Origin: Desulfomonilia bacterium
GTDB lineage: Bacteria; Desulfobacterota; Desulfomonilia; UBA1062
NCBI GenBank assembly: GCA_036567785.1
Contig: DATCTV010000033.1
Span: 1 to 64,000, forward strand
Direction: 5' to 3'
Length of the DNA stretch: 64,000 nucleotides
A model generated the notes under the pieces. That model was not told the origin of the DNA. It did no database searches and saw nothing but the letters and a program-made list of their open reading frames with translations. Below, piece by piece: positions 17,126 through 25,704 of this stretch (the first letter of the stretch is position 1; every line of letters starts with the position of its first letter). The translations under genes were made by a program, and so were the position numbers.

Positions 17126-18739
17126 TTATTTGCTACTCCATGACCTTCCAAATAGTTCATTGCCATTTGCAGATAGTTCTAATACTTTTGTCTCTTTCAA
17201 TATTTTTTGACTTTCCAAACTATAAGCTGATTTTTTATCAAATGAAATAAAAATCTGTTTACCAGCATCCTTATATTTAAACAGTATTTTTTCTATAGCT
17301 TCATCGGATATCTGCTTTAGTACAACAGAATCATGAATTAAGATAGGCAATGCTGTCATCTCCAAAACGCTTAAATCATATACTACCATGCTCTTGTAAG
17401 AGGTACCTGTACCGGTATCATCAATAGTTTCAAAGGTATATTGATTTTTATCAAAAGAAATAATTGGTGGTTTCTTTTTCCCAGAATATATGTAGTCATT
17501 TATTGTCAACATTTTAGTGTTAATCGTATTCTGAAGTTGGTGCAGTTGTTCTAGCTTCATATTATCTCTTCTTAGTTTTGCATCATCTCTGGAAGTCGTG
17601 AGGCTATCCAATTTTAGGAATGCATTATTTTCATTCTCTAGCGTTTCCATTCTTTTTTGTAAATTTGAGTATTTTGCTAATATTGCCTTTGACAGATTAG
17701 GTATCTGAATAATTTCTTTTATATTCTTTTCGATTCCATCTACTTCAGCTTGAGAAATGGAAATAAGCCTGTTTAGTTCATCTTTCTTATCCTTTAATTC
17801 AGACTTTAAAACAGTTCTAATTTCTTGATGGAACTTTTCTACTTCCGAAATGCCTTTTATGTTTGCATTAGGAAAAAAACTTAATAAATCATCAAATTGT
17901 TCTGACTTTAAGTTGGCCGTTTCTTTGATATTATTATCTATAATTGTAAGTTGCGAATAATATCTACTTCTTTGCCTTTTAGCAAGTGATAAACGCTGCT
18001 TTAATTTCATTACCTCATCAGCTTTAACTGAATCCAGATCCAATAGGCCGTTATCCAAATCTTGAGAAATTCTTTCTTTTTCTTTACTTATTGCATCTAT
18101 CTCTTTCAAATTCGCATTATATTGTCGTTTTCCAATAGATGCAACAAACTTGTATTTTTGCGCATTTTTTAAGGCACTTAGTTCAGATTCTTTTTGCTTT
18201 ACTAATAATTCCAACTCAGAAATTACATTGTACATATCAAACAATTTTAGTAAAGCATTAATTGGTGCTCCGGCAGATTCATTATGAACAATGTCTAATG
18301 GACGTTTTTCATTAAGATTGTCCTTTCCATATATTCTGGCAAACCTACCAACAATATCTCTAAAGCTAATATCAGAAAGTGTTATGTCATACTTGACCTT
18401 TAAAAAATTACAGTAATCTGTAAGTGACATATTGGAGATAATATTATATTTATTATCACATTTACTTACATTCTCTAAATCATCAGTATTTCTTAAGAAA
18501 TAATATCTCTCATTGTCAAAAATGAAACAGAATTTAATTATATGCTGTCCTACATTTCTTTGAATATCTGTAGATTTTAATATATAATCTTTTCCGCCAA
18601 ACACAAAATCTATAATCATAAGAAATGTAGACTTTCCTATAGAATTGCTTCCTATATCATCACCTAAGACAGTATTTAAATTGGCACGAAATTCAATTCT
18701 TTTCTGTTTAAATTGCTCACAAATAATTTCAAATAGCAT
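17126..18739 (-). CDS. SMC/Rad50-like ABC ATPase (DUF2326 type) of an ABC-3C system
   Basis: The 537-residue protein has a split ABC head. An N-terminal Walker A lies at residues 26-38 (GDDIGSNSIGKST), and a C-terminal Walker B-like LPILIHDS lies at 464-471, as in DUF2326 proteins. A coiled-coil arm runs from about 175 to 415. These ATPases form the core of ABC three-component conflict systems, in which they are predicted to sense aberrant nucleoprotein and license an effector. Upstream are the small middle component (overlapping by 11 bases) and the HNH effector, which matches that three-gene layout. Confidence 0.85.
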   Translation of the reverse strand: MLFEIICEQFKQKRIEFRANLNTVLGDDIGSNSIGKSTFLMIIDFVFGGKDYILKSTDIQRNVGQHIIKFCFIFDNERYYFLRNTDDLENVSKCDNKYNIISNMSLTDYCNFLKVKYDITLSDISFRDIVGRFARIYGKDNLNEKRPLDIVHNESAGAPINALLKLFDMYNVISELELLVKQKESELSALKNAQKYKFVASIGKRQYNANLKEIDAISKEKERISQDLDNGLLDLDSVKADEVMKLKQRLSLAKRQRSRYYSQLTIIDNNIKETANLKSEQFDDLLSFFPNANIKGISEVEKFHQEIRTVLKSELKDKKDELNRLISISQAEVDGIEKNIKEIIQIPNLSKAILAKYSNLQKRMETLENENNAFLKLDSLTTSRDDAKLRRDNMKLEQLHQLQNTINTKMLTINDYIYSGKKKPPIISFDKNQYTFETIDDTGTGTSYKSMVVYDLSVLEMTALPILIHDSVVLKQISDEAIEKILFKYKDAGKQIFISFDKKSAYSLESQKILKETKVLELSANGNELFGRSWSSK

Positions 18740-18959
18740 AGTAAACTCTCCTCATCTCATAACTATATTCTATTTTTCCTAATGCATATAAACATTCTAC
18801 TGCCTCTAAAAATTCTGCAATATCCTCGAATTTGTTAATTACATTTATATATAGTTCATAAATAGTTAAATGCTTTTCTTGCTCTAACGCATTTAATATT
18901 ATTGGGAATTTACTAATTATGCTTTCTCTATAACTAAATAGTTTATTTGGTAATTTCAT
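18729..18959 (-). CDS. ABC-3C middle component (small wHTH-like protein)
   Basis: ATG 18959 is preferred over 18983, because gaggtg lies at the right distance before MKLPNKLF. The 76-residue protein reads KLPNKLFSYRESIISKFPII at the start, then ALGKIEYS near the end, the usual look of the small winged-helix-like middle component of ABC-three-component systems. It would bridge the SMC-like ATPase and the effector. It overlaps the HNH gene by 17 bases and the ATPase by 11 bases, so all three are translated as a unit. Confidence 0.75.
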   Translation of the reverse strand: MKLPNKLFSYRESIISKFPIILNALEQEKHLTIYELYINVINKFEDIAEFLEAVECLYALGKIEYSYEMRRVYYAI

Positions 18960-19743
18960 GGAACACCTCACAACTCTGCACAAAATACGAAATTACTGCT
19001 TCGCAAGCTTCATTTGATGAGCCTATTGATTTGGACTTTAACCACTTTACCAAGGAATCAAATATTTCACTCTTACTAATCATTTCTTTTTCGCATTTTA
19101 AAAAGCTTGTCTTTATTTCTGATGCAACTAAATTAAAGTTTAATTGTCCAGCTTGATCCAAATTTTGAAATGTTTCTTTTATAAAATTGAAATAAATGCA
19201 GACATACGTCTCAATCTTGACTTTTAAAATCGCATATGTATTTTCAATTTTATTTGAAATCTTCAATGCTTGGTAATCCAGTTTCATTTCTTCCAAAGTA
19301 TTTTGATCAATTTTGGAAAGTGCATTAATAACAATAATTATTTCTTGCTCCAAATCCTGGTGAGAAGTTACTATTTTAGTTTTAGACGCACTCAGCAACC
19401 CCTTCTTGATCGTGAGTAAATTCAAATACTCATCTTTAGTTTTATGATCATCATAATACCCATGGCAATCCTTGCATAATGCGATTTTATTTTCAAACTC
19501 TTCACAGTTAGCGCCAAGTCTTTCAAGTCCTTTAAGTTCCAGCACTTCATTAGGGGTAGGGCTGTTAGGATAGATATGTGCAATCTGATACTGTTTATTC
19601 ATACGCTTTCCCTTTGCGGCTAGCATGTATTTACCACATAAAGGACACAAACCACCAACTTCCAGTAAATATGCGTTATCCATGTTATCTGTAATCGCAA
19701 TACGTGCCATTAAATATGTATCTGTTGATTCTACTTTCCCCAA
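18943..19743 (-). CDS. HNH nuclease effector of an ABC-3C system
   Basis: The 266-residue protein has an N-terminal HNH-type zinc-binding nuclease: C33-P-L-C36, H56 in IAHIYPN, and C90-K-D-C93-H94 followed by YYDDH. The C-terminal part (about 140-266) is helical and probably the ABC-3C C-terminal domain that docks onto the middle component and ATPase. HNH domains cut DNA. Its place as first gene ahead of the middle component and the SMC-like ATPase matches the described three-component conflict systems, where the effector is the lead gene. Confidence 0.8.
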   Translation of the reverse strand: MGKVESTDTYLMARIAITDNMDNAYLLEVGGLCPLCGKYMLAAKGKRMNKQYQIAHIYPNSPTPNEVLELKGLERLGANCEEFENKIALCKDCHGYYDDHKTKDEYLNLLTIKKGLLSASKTKIVTSHQDLEQEIIIVINALSKIDQNTLEEMKLDYQALKISNKIENTYAILKVKIETYVCIYFNFIKETFQNLDQAGQLNFNLVASEIKTSFLKCEKEMISKSEIFDSLVKWLKSKSIGSSNEACEAVISYFVQSCEVFHEITK

Positions 19744-19826
19744 TATAGACCCTCCTAACTAATATAAAAATATGTGATATCAACTTGTTACTGCTAACGG
19801 GTTCTTTTGTGTAATTAATAATTATC

Positions 19827-20057
19827 TTATTTCATGTATCTTTGCTGACCAGAAGAAGTCTTTTCTATTGGGGTCACCACATTATTTATTGAATTGATGT
19901 AATTTAGGAATAATGTACCTAGCAATAGCCGATCACTTCTTGATATTCTATTCCATTCATAACCCTTGAATAGATCTCTTAGCAAAAAGATTTCGCCAGG
20001 ATTGACGCTAGATATTTCATATATTGCAGTTTCTAACAGTTCATTAACATTTGGCAT
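19827..20057 (-). CDS. DUF1413-family protein
   Basis: The 76-residue product matches the DUF1413 pattern closely: an N-terminal helix, then NPGEIFLLRDLFKGYEWNRI, a basic S-R-S-D-R-L-L-L-G helix, and a C-terminal KTSSGQQRY. Members are small proteins found in mobile and defence regions, with a fold suggestive of DNA binding. Their function is unknown to me. The gene is about 83 bases upstream of the HNH effector gene, on the same strand. It is preceded by an inverted repeat (20078-20106) that may be an operator, so it could be a regulator of the cluster. Confidence 0.75.
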   Translation of the reverse strand: MPNVNELLETAIYEISSVNPGEIFLLRDLFKGYEWNRISRSDRLLLGTLFLNYINSINNVVTPIEKTSSGQQRYMK

Positions 20058-20077
20058 TTATTAACCCCCATAAAGAC

Positions 20078-20106
20078 AATAACAATATGAACAACATTGT
20101 TATTGC
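20078..20106. promoter_or_regulatory. Inverted repeat upstream of the DUF1413 gene
   Basis: Perfect 10-base arms (caataacaat and attgttattg) flank a 9-base spacer, 20 bases upstream of the DUF1413 start. The position fits an operator in the promoter of the DUF1413/ABC-3C operon. Confidence 0.4.
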
Positions 20107-20201
20107 AATTGTATAACTTTGGGATATTTATTTCAACAAGAAACGCTCAAATTTACCAAATTTTATTAAATTTCTATTTATAATCTTAAGCTACCAACAC
20201 T

Positions 20202-20230
20202 AAAACCCTCAGTATTAAACTGAGGATTTT
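20202..20230 (-). terminator. Terminator at the end of the recombinase operon
   Basis: A near-perfect stem (aaaaccctcagt with actgaggatttt) reads as a hairpin followed by TTTTAG on the minus strand, downstream of the last serine recombinase. A second hairpin with perfect 10-base arms (20250-20259 and 20271-20280) lies between it and the gene. The ICE end probably falls in this neighbourhood. Confidence 0.55.
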
Positions 20231-20287
20231 AGTCTTAACAGCTTTTTTAGCAGGAACAGTAATGCTATAACTGTTCCTGCCTATATC

Positions 20288-21937
20288 TCACTCATAATAA
20301 GAAACTCTCTGTTTCATCACGATGCCGGATTTGAACTGTATTTCAATCGTATCTTCACTTATAACCTTGATACTCTGTAGCAGCCGCCGTACCAGATCAT
20401 TGTCAAAGTCCCTCACCTCACAGGATGCTTTTTTCAGGCATGTATCCATGTCGTTGACCCTCTGCTGAAAATTCGCAGCCTGCTTTTGTTCCTTTATAAT
20501 ATCCAGCTTCTTTTGCTTAAGCTCTTTGATCTGCTCAGCAATTTTCTGATACTGCTCGTCAAAATCATCGGTAACCGAACCCTTTTTAGCATTTTCTTCA
20601 ATCAGCGCCAGCATATCCCCTTGAAGTTTTGCGATCTGTTCATCATGCTCAGTGGGCACTTTTTTTGTGGAGTAACTTCCGATGACCTGAATCACATTTT
20701 CTCGGAAAGCACCTACAAAATCGCCCCTATTTTCGACGACACTGTTGATGGCAGTCATGACCGCTTCATTTAGAATTTCCTCTTTGAGAGTAGGGGAGTG
20801 CTGGCAGTGCTTGGTTCCATTCTTCAGGCGGTTTTCGCATCTCCATACGGCACTTTTCTGACCATTCTTCGACCAAACCTGTCTGCGGTAGGGCTGTCCG
20901 CATTCCCTGCAGATCATGATGTCGGAAAGAGCGTACTTGGAGCTGTACTTACTCTGCTCTTTCTTCGCCCTCCTGGTTGCCGCGGATTTGCATAAGCTCG
21001 CCCTTCTGGCCTTTTCCTCCTGCACCCGGTAATAAAGCTCTTTTGGAATAATGGCTTCATGATTATCCTGTACGTAATACTGCGGGACAATGCCCTGATT
21101 CTTTACCCGCTTTTTGGTGAGGAAGTCCACCGTATAGGTCTTTTGCAGAAGAGCATCACCCATATATTTTTCGTTGCTCAGCATATGGTCAATCACACTG
21201 GGGTGCCAGTCTGTCTTGCCGGTTACTGTGAATATACCTTCACTCTCCAAAATCTTGGCAATCTGGACATAGCTGCTTCCTTCAAGGAAGAGCCGGAAAA
21301 TTCGCCTGACGATTTCGGCTTCCTCCGGCACGATGATCAGCTCACCGTTTTCATCCTTGGTGTAGCCCATAAACTTGTTATGGTTCACCGAGATGATTCC
21401 GTTTTCAAAGCGTCTGACCAGTCCCCATCGGGTGTTTTCACTCAGGTTCCGGCTTTCCTCCTGTGCCTGGCTGCTTAAGATGGTAATCAACAGCTCTCCG
21501 CCGCTCTCCATGGTGTTTATGCCTTCCTTTTCGAAGAAAATGGGGATATTCCTTTCCTTGAGCTTTCGGATATTTTGTAGGCTGTCTACCGTATTTCTGG
21601 CAAACCGGCTGACGGATTTGGTGATGACCATGTCGATTTTTCCTGCCATGCAGTCCCCGATCATGGCGTTAAAATCATCACGCTTTTTGGTGTTGGTCGC
21701 GGACTTACCATCGTCGGCATAGATACCGACCAGCTTCCAGTTTGGATTGCTTTTGATTTTTTCGGTGTAATAGGATATCTGGGCTTCATAGCTGCCTTCC
21801 TGCTGTTCCAGTGTTGTGCTGACGCGGCAGTATGCAGCTACCCGCAGAGCCTTGTACTGAACCTTAACACTCCGGTCGTATTCCGGTTGAGAAGGTATAA
21901 ACGATATGTTTTTCTTTTTTGCAGTCGCTGTCTGCAT
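20288..21937 (-). CDS. Large serine recombinase (site-specific integrase)
   Basis: The 549-residue protein has the full large-serine-recombinase layout. The N-terminal resolvase domain has the nucleophile S40 in AYCRVST and the downstream SRFARNT block. A Recombinase domain lies at about 190-300, a zinc ribbon follows (CRECGQPYRRQ), and a C-terminal coiled region lies at about 430-500. Such enzymes integrate and excise elements between attP and attB without high-energy cofactors. It is the last of three in-line recombinase genes on the ICE border and is a likely catalytic partner in ICE excision. Confidence 0.93.
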   Translation of the reverse strand: MQTATAKKKNISFIPSQPEYDRSVKVQYKALRVAAYCRVSTTLEQQEGSYEAQISYYTEKIKSNPNWKLVGIYADDGKSATNTKKRDDFNAMIGDCMAGKIDMVITKSVSRFARNTVDSLQNIRKLKERNIPIFFEKEGINTMESGGELLITILSSQAQEESRNLSENTRWGLVRRFENGIISVNHNKFMGYTKDENGELIIVPEEAEIVRRIFRLFLEGSSYVQIAKILESEGIFTVTGKTDWHPSVIDHMLSNEKYMGDALLQKTYTVDFLTKKRVKNQGIVPQYYVQDNHEAIIPKELYYRVQEEKARRASLCKSAATRRAKKEQSKYSSKYALSDIMICRECGQPYRRQVWSKNGQKSAVWRCENRLKNGTKHCQHSPTLKEEILNEAVMTAINSVVENRGDFVGAFRENVIQVIGSYSTKKVPTEHDEQIAKLQGDMLALIEENAKKGSVTDDFDEQYQKIAEQIKELKQKKLDIIKEQKQAANFQQRVNDMDTCLKKASCEVRDFDNDLVRRLLQSIKVISEDTIEIQFKSGIVMKQRVSYYE

Positions 21938-21963
21938 AAAATCGCATCCTTTCTTTTTGTTCT

Positions 21964-22866
21964 TTAATGGGGAATCTCAACCTTCATGGAGAGACTGTTG
22001 ATAAATTCAAAGGTCAGTTTGCCATCATGAACTATGACCTGACGAATAACCGTGCGAAACAACTCAGCATCAAATTGGGATAAGGTATTCCTGTTTAAAA
22101 ATGACTGCTTCATTTTTTCAGTGTTGTACTCACGGTCATCTATCTGAGCCGTCCTATAAAAGGCTTTTGCCCTTTCAAAAATAAGAGCCGGAAGCTCATT
22201 GGACGAATACCGTCCTTCTGCCTCCAGCTCTTTTATTTTCTTGTCCAGTTTTACAAATTCAAAATCATTCACGACTGGTTCTTTTTTTGAGGTTCGATCA
22301 AGGCATTGCTTTCTTGCCAGAATTCGATTGGCTGCTAACTGGAAAGCCGATCCTATTTGTTCATCCGTAAGAAAGCTATTACAGCAGCAAACCTTATTTT
22401 TATCGATATATCTCTTGCATTTCCAGAAGGTCCGTTTTGTCGGTCTGTCACCATGCTCCACATATTTCCGATAAACATCACCGCATTCACCGCATCGCAG
22501 GATACCTGAAAAAACGGACTGTCGGCTCATGCTGTTATACTGCAGATTTCGTCCCAGCTTTTCACATTGCTCATTTCGACGTTTCTGTACCATGCTGAAC
22601 AGTTCTTTGTCGATTAACTGCGGATAAAACTCATCGCCCTGATATTTCACATTATCCAGAATCCTACTTACCGTTCCGTGGTACCAGTATGGCTGATTGT
22701 TAGCATTCAGAAAACCTTCTGCTGACAGCTCCTTTGCAATGACCAGCAGGGAAGCACCTGTTGCATAATCCCGAAATATCCTTTTTACTGCATCAGCTTT
22801 GGGATCATCTATCTGAATTTTACCATCCACCAGCTTATAGCCGATGGGCATATGTCTCTGTGCCAT
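21964..22866 (-). CDS. Serine-recombinase-like protein lacking the catalytic domain
   Basis: ATG 22866 is favoured by aaaggag upstream; 22875 is also possible. The roughly 300-residue protein starts straight into the Recombinase domain (MPIGYKLVDGKIQIDDPKAD), followed by a zinc ribbon (CGECGDVYRKY and WKCKR) and a C-terminal helix. The N-terminal resolvase domain with its serine is entirely absent. The gene lies between two full-length recombinases and overlaps or abuts the upstream one, so all three are co-expressed. It may act as a DNA-binding accessory subunit, similar to a directionality factor. The protein is not simply a broken copy, since start, ribosome binding site and frame are intact. 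Confidence 0.85.
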   Translation of the reverse strand: MAQRHMPIGYKLVDGKIQIDDPKADAVKRIFRDYATGASLLVIAKELSAEGFLNANNQPYWYHGTVSRILDNVKYQGDEFYPQLIDKELFSMVQKRRNEQCEKLGRNLQYNSMSRQSVFSGILRCGECGDVYRKYVEHGDRPTKRTFWKCKRYIDKNKVCCCNSFLTDEQIGSAFQLAANRILARKQCLDRTSKKEPVVNDFEFVKLDKKIKELEAEGRYSSNELPALIFERAKAFYRTAQIDDREYNTEKMKQSFLNRNTLSQFDAELFRTVIRQVIVHDGKLTFEFINSLSMKVEIPH

Positions 22867-22867
22867 A

Positions 22868-24460
22868 TCAATCATTCTCCTTTCCGGTAACCTCTGTCAG
22901 CTCCAGCTTGTTAATCAGCCGGAAGGTAATCCGGTCACTTTGTATGATCACATTCTCGACAGCCTGTGAAAACAGTTCTTCGTTGTATTTCTCAATGATG
23001 CCAGGGTAATTTTTGATAATCCCCAAAAGAAGCTCCGTTCCGGTGATTTCCTGCTCAAAGCCGTTGCTGTCCAGCAGCTGGTTCCTTTTCTTTTTAGCCG
23101 CCGCAAGCTCAAGCGTAAGGGTATTCTGGCGCCCTATAAAAACAGCAGGGTCCATGTACCCCTTCGATATCAATCGGCTCAGGATATGTCCCTGCTCTGT
23201 CAATTCCATTATCTTGTTATTACAGTCCTCAATTTCCTGTTCCTGCTGCTCATCCATCCGAAGCTTTTTCAGGACATCCAGCAGAGGGAGAAGGATTTCT
23301 TCATAGTTGCTGATCAGCTTATTCCACATAAGGATGAACACCTGCTGGAGAACATCCTCGCGTACAGCCTTCTGACTACATTTTGTTTTATCCTCGATAT
23401 GCTGGTGGCAGCACCATTGTATTTTCTCATAGGGCTGGTCGATGTAGATTTTCTGCCGACGGAAGGTACTGCCGCACTCGCCGCAAAGGATCTTTCCGCT
23501 GAAGCCATAGCGGCTCTGGCACTTTTTAGAATCAAGACCATGCTGTTTTCTGCGATATTCCATGATTTCCTTGACTGCCTCTGCCTGTTCGGGCGATATG
23601 ATCGGTTCGTGATTGTCCTCAATAAAATACCGAGGCATCTGCCCTCTGTTGTGCTTCCGCTTAAAGGGAAGTACCTCGGTCGTATAAGTTTTCTGTAACA
23701 GCAGATTACCGGAATAAATAGGATTATGCAGAATTTCCTTGATTACACTGTCATTCCACTTTTCAGCGGTACGGATGGTAGGGAAGTGTTCGTCCGTCAG
23801 TTCCTTTGCAATCACATAGGTACCTTTCCCGTTTAAATAGTCCCGGAAAATCCGGCGTACTATAGTTGCTTCTTCCTCCTGAATGACCAACTCACCCTTC
23901 TCATCCTTAGTGTAGCCATAAGCAGGACAGCTTAAAATGAACGTCCCATCCTGAAAGCGTTTTACTGCCGCCCATTTGTTGTTGGTGGAGGTGTTCTCCG
24001 CTTCTCCCTGCGCGATGGAGCTTAAAATGGACAGCATCTGCTCACTTTTTTCCGACAGGCTGTTTATGTGCTCCTTTTCAAAATAGACGGCAATTCCAAG
24101 CTCCTTCAGCCTACGGATCGCTTGTATGCTGTCCACGGTGTTTCTTGCGAAGCGGGTAACGGATTTAGTAATGATCATGTCGATCCGCCCGTCCTCACAG
24201 TCCTTCATCATCCGTAGAAAGTCATCTCTCTTCTGCAGCTTTGTTCCGCTTCGCGCTTCATCGGCATAAATTCCGACAAACTCCCAATCTTCCTGTTTCT
24301 CGATGAAGGTTTTGTAATATTCCATCTGTACAGAGAAGGAATTATGCTGCTCGCGGGAATCAGTACTGACTCTGCAATAGGCACAAACCAGCTTTTTAGG
24401 CTGTAATTGTCTGATGACCTGCTGCTTAACAGGATTAATAATTTGTACATTCTTTGCCAT
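22868..24460 (-). CDS. Large serine recombinase
   Basis: ATG 24460 is chosen because aaaggagag precedes it. The 530-residue product has the resolvase domain with S32 in AYCRVSTDS and the SVTRFARNTVDS block. It also has the Recombinase domain (YGYTKDEKGELVIQEEE onward), a zinc ribbon (CGECGSTFRRQ) and a C-terminal coiled region. It is related to but clearly distinct from the recombinase at 20288. Its stop lies next to the start of the catalytic-domain-less protein. ICEs with such recombinase trios may need more than one enzyme for excision. Confidence 0.93.
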   Translation of the reverse strand: MAKNVQIINPVKQQVIRQLQPKKLVCAYCRVSTDSREQHNSFSVQMEYYKTFIEKQEDWEFVGIYADEARSGTKLQKRDDFLRMMKDCEDGRIDMIITKSVTRFARNTVDSIQAIRRLKELGIAVYFEKEHINSLSEKSEQMLSILSSIAQGEAENTSTNNKWAAVKRFQDGTFILSCPAYGYTKDEKGELVIQEEEATIVRRIFRDYLNGKGTYVIAKELTDEHFPTIRTAEKWNDSVIKEILHNPIYSGNLLLQKTYTTEVLPFKRKHNRGQMPRYFIEDNHEPIISPEQAEAVKEIMEYRRKQHGLDSKKCQSRYGFSGKILCGECGSTFRRQKIYIDQPYEKIQWCCHQHIEDKTKCSQKAVREDVLQQVFILMWNKLISNYEEILLPLLDVLKKLRMDEQQEQEIEDCNNKIMELTEQGHILSRLISKGYMDPAVFIGRQNTLTLELAAAKKKRNQLLDSNGFEQEITGTELLLGIIKNYPGIIEKYNEELFSQAVENVIIQSDRITFRLINKLELTEVTGKEND

Positions 24461-24536
24461 AGAATTCTCTCCTTTCTTTTTGGTGGTTCTCCTGTTAGCA
24501 ACACACATTACCACACCATTTTCAGGAAAGCTAGTG

Positions 24537-24701
24537 TTATTTCACATATACCTGAGAAAGTTCAGGTGTGAAGGTTTGACGGTTCAAATTATCAATTTTT
24601 TTATATTCATCCGTGGTGATTATTCCGTTTCGAAGCAGGATATTTAACAGCTTTATGGCAATTTTATACTGTACTTCATTGGCTTCCTGAGTTTTTGACA
24701 T
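24537..24701 (-). CDS. Small recombinase-module protein, SHOCT-like
   Basis: A 54-residue frame starts MSKTQEANEVQYKIAIKLLN and includes the segment NGIITTDEYKKID, which resembles the short SHOCT motif (a helix, then G-x-I-T-x-E-E-Y/F). A Shine-Dalgarno-like aaggagg precedes the start. It lies between the third recombinase and the small resolvase-like gene on the same strand, with short gaps, so it belongs to the recombination module. SHOCT motifs are thought to mediate oligomerisation. Its role here is unknown. Confidence 0.65.
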   Translation of the reverse strand: MSKTQEANEVQYKIAIKLLNILLRNGIITTDEYKKIDNLNRQTFTPELSQVYVK

Positions 24702-24716
24702 GCCAATGCCTCCTTC

Positions 24717-25088
24717 CTATCGCAGAAAGAGACTCAGTCTCTGCTGTTCCAGTCGGATTTCTCCTTCCAGAGGAGAATAAACCGTGATACCTAACTGCTT
24801 TAAATTCTGCAGGAGCTCTATTGTTTTCAGAGTATCCCGGCTTATCCGATCAAGCCTTTTCACCAGCAGGACATCTATTTTTCCATTTTCCGCAGCCTGC
24901 AGGGCCTCCAGAAGGCCAGAGTGATTCATCTTCAGACCGCTTCCGGTGTCCTGAGAGCTTCCGGTCACGATAAAGTCCATCTGTTCCGCATAATTATAGA
25001 GTTCTTCTTTCTGGCTTTTCAGACTGCCGTGCTCATCTTCTGGTGCGTCAATCCGGCAGTAAATCCATGCGCGTAGTTGTTCCTTCAT
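24717..25088 (-). CDS. Resolvase N-terminal-domain protein without the catalytic serine
   Basis: The 123-residue product is only the N-terminal domain of a serine recombinase. The position normally filled by Y-x-R-V-S-T reads IYCRIDAPEDE, so the nucleophilic serine is replaced by aspartate. Other parts are kept, including SLKSQKEEL, DTGSG, and the KRLDRISRDT block. It therefore cannot perform the strand exchange alone. It may be an accessory subunit. It sits upstream of the small SHOCT-like gene in the recombination operon. Confidence 0.8.
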   Translation of the reverse strand: MKEQLRAWIYCRIDAPEDEHGSLKSQKEELYNYAEQMDFIVTGSSQDTGSGLKMNHSGLLEALQAAENGKIDVLLVKRLDRISRDTLKTIELLQNLKQLGITVYSPLEGEIRLEQQRLSLFLR

Positions 25089-25130
25089 AGGTAACCCTCC
25101 AATTCATAATAATTGTCAAAAGTGCCAGAG

Positions 25131-25511
25131 CTACAGCATGCGCAACTCGGTTTCTGTTACTCTCTGATCTTCCTCATACAAAAGCTTTTGAAATTCTTCC
25201 TCACTGGCTGCTACAATCTCGGTCGGTTCTTTTTCGCCCATCTGCAGGGGAAGAAGCTCTTTCAGTACTTCCTGCAGGAACGTCTGATCAGGACAACAGT
25301 TGATGAACTCTCCAAAGGTGTTCAAAATGAGCCTGTCCGCCAGATCTGTCAGAATCATATGGTCGGCATGCTCCTTGTGCAGCATAATGAAATTTGCAGT
25401 ATTTGCCGGGGACTTCTCGAAATAAAACACTTGGCGTTCTCCATCGTAACCGTAGACATAACCGATGACCAGGTCTTTTTCCAACAATTCATTTAATGAT
25501 TTTTTATTCAT
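25131..25511 (-). CDS. Conserved ICE-type hypothetical protein
   Basis: The 126-residue acidic, soluble protein has no signal peptide or membrane helix and no domain I can name. Its leading part (VIGYVYGYDGERQVFYFEKS) is beta-rich, and its C-terminal part is a Glu-rich helix. It lies between the 53-residue protein and the resolvase-like gene, all on the minus strand, and aggaggt precedes its start. I infer that it belongs to the recombination module. Confidence 0.6.
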   Translation of the reverse strand: MNKKSLNELLEKDLVIGYVYGYDGERQVFYFEKSPANTANFIMLHKEHADHMILTDLADRLILNTFGEFINCCPDQTFLQEVLKELLPLQMGEKEPTEIVAASEEEFQKLLYEEDQRVTETELRML

Positions 25512-25542
25512 AGATGTAACCTCCTAATTTCAATGTTTAATC

Positions 25543-25704
25543 TCACAAGGACGCGGCAGGACGAGAGCGAAAAAAATTCAAATCCTGCCGCGTAGTTTCT
25601 AAGATCAAACGATCTTGCTTGTTCTTCATTTTATAGCTTCTATTCGGCACTGCTTCCCGAAGCCAGGGCGACAGCATAAACGGCTTGTAGTCAGCAAGCC
25701 TCAT
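25543..25704 (-). CDS. Small basic ICE protein of 53 residues
   Basis: ATG 25704 is chosen over 25746, because gagaggtg precedes MRLADYKPFM and the longer frame has no such site. The product has a compact conserved look (MLSPWLREAVP then KMKNKQDRLI) and a basic charge. No function is known to me. It is the first gene of the recombination operon, followed at 25511 by the 126-residue protein. Confidence 0.5.
   Translation of the reverse strand: MRLADYKPFMLSPWLREAVPNRSYKMKNKQDRLILETTRQDLNFFRSRPAASL

Noticed and set aside
20078-20287. ICE attachment site
   Set aside because: The left end must be near here, but without the right end or an empty site, no core repeat could be matched.
22868-24514. 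Several long plus-strand frames opposite the recombinases
   Set aside because: They are shadows of the well-supported minus-strand recombinase genes, with no ribosome binding sites or motifs.
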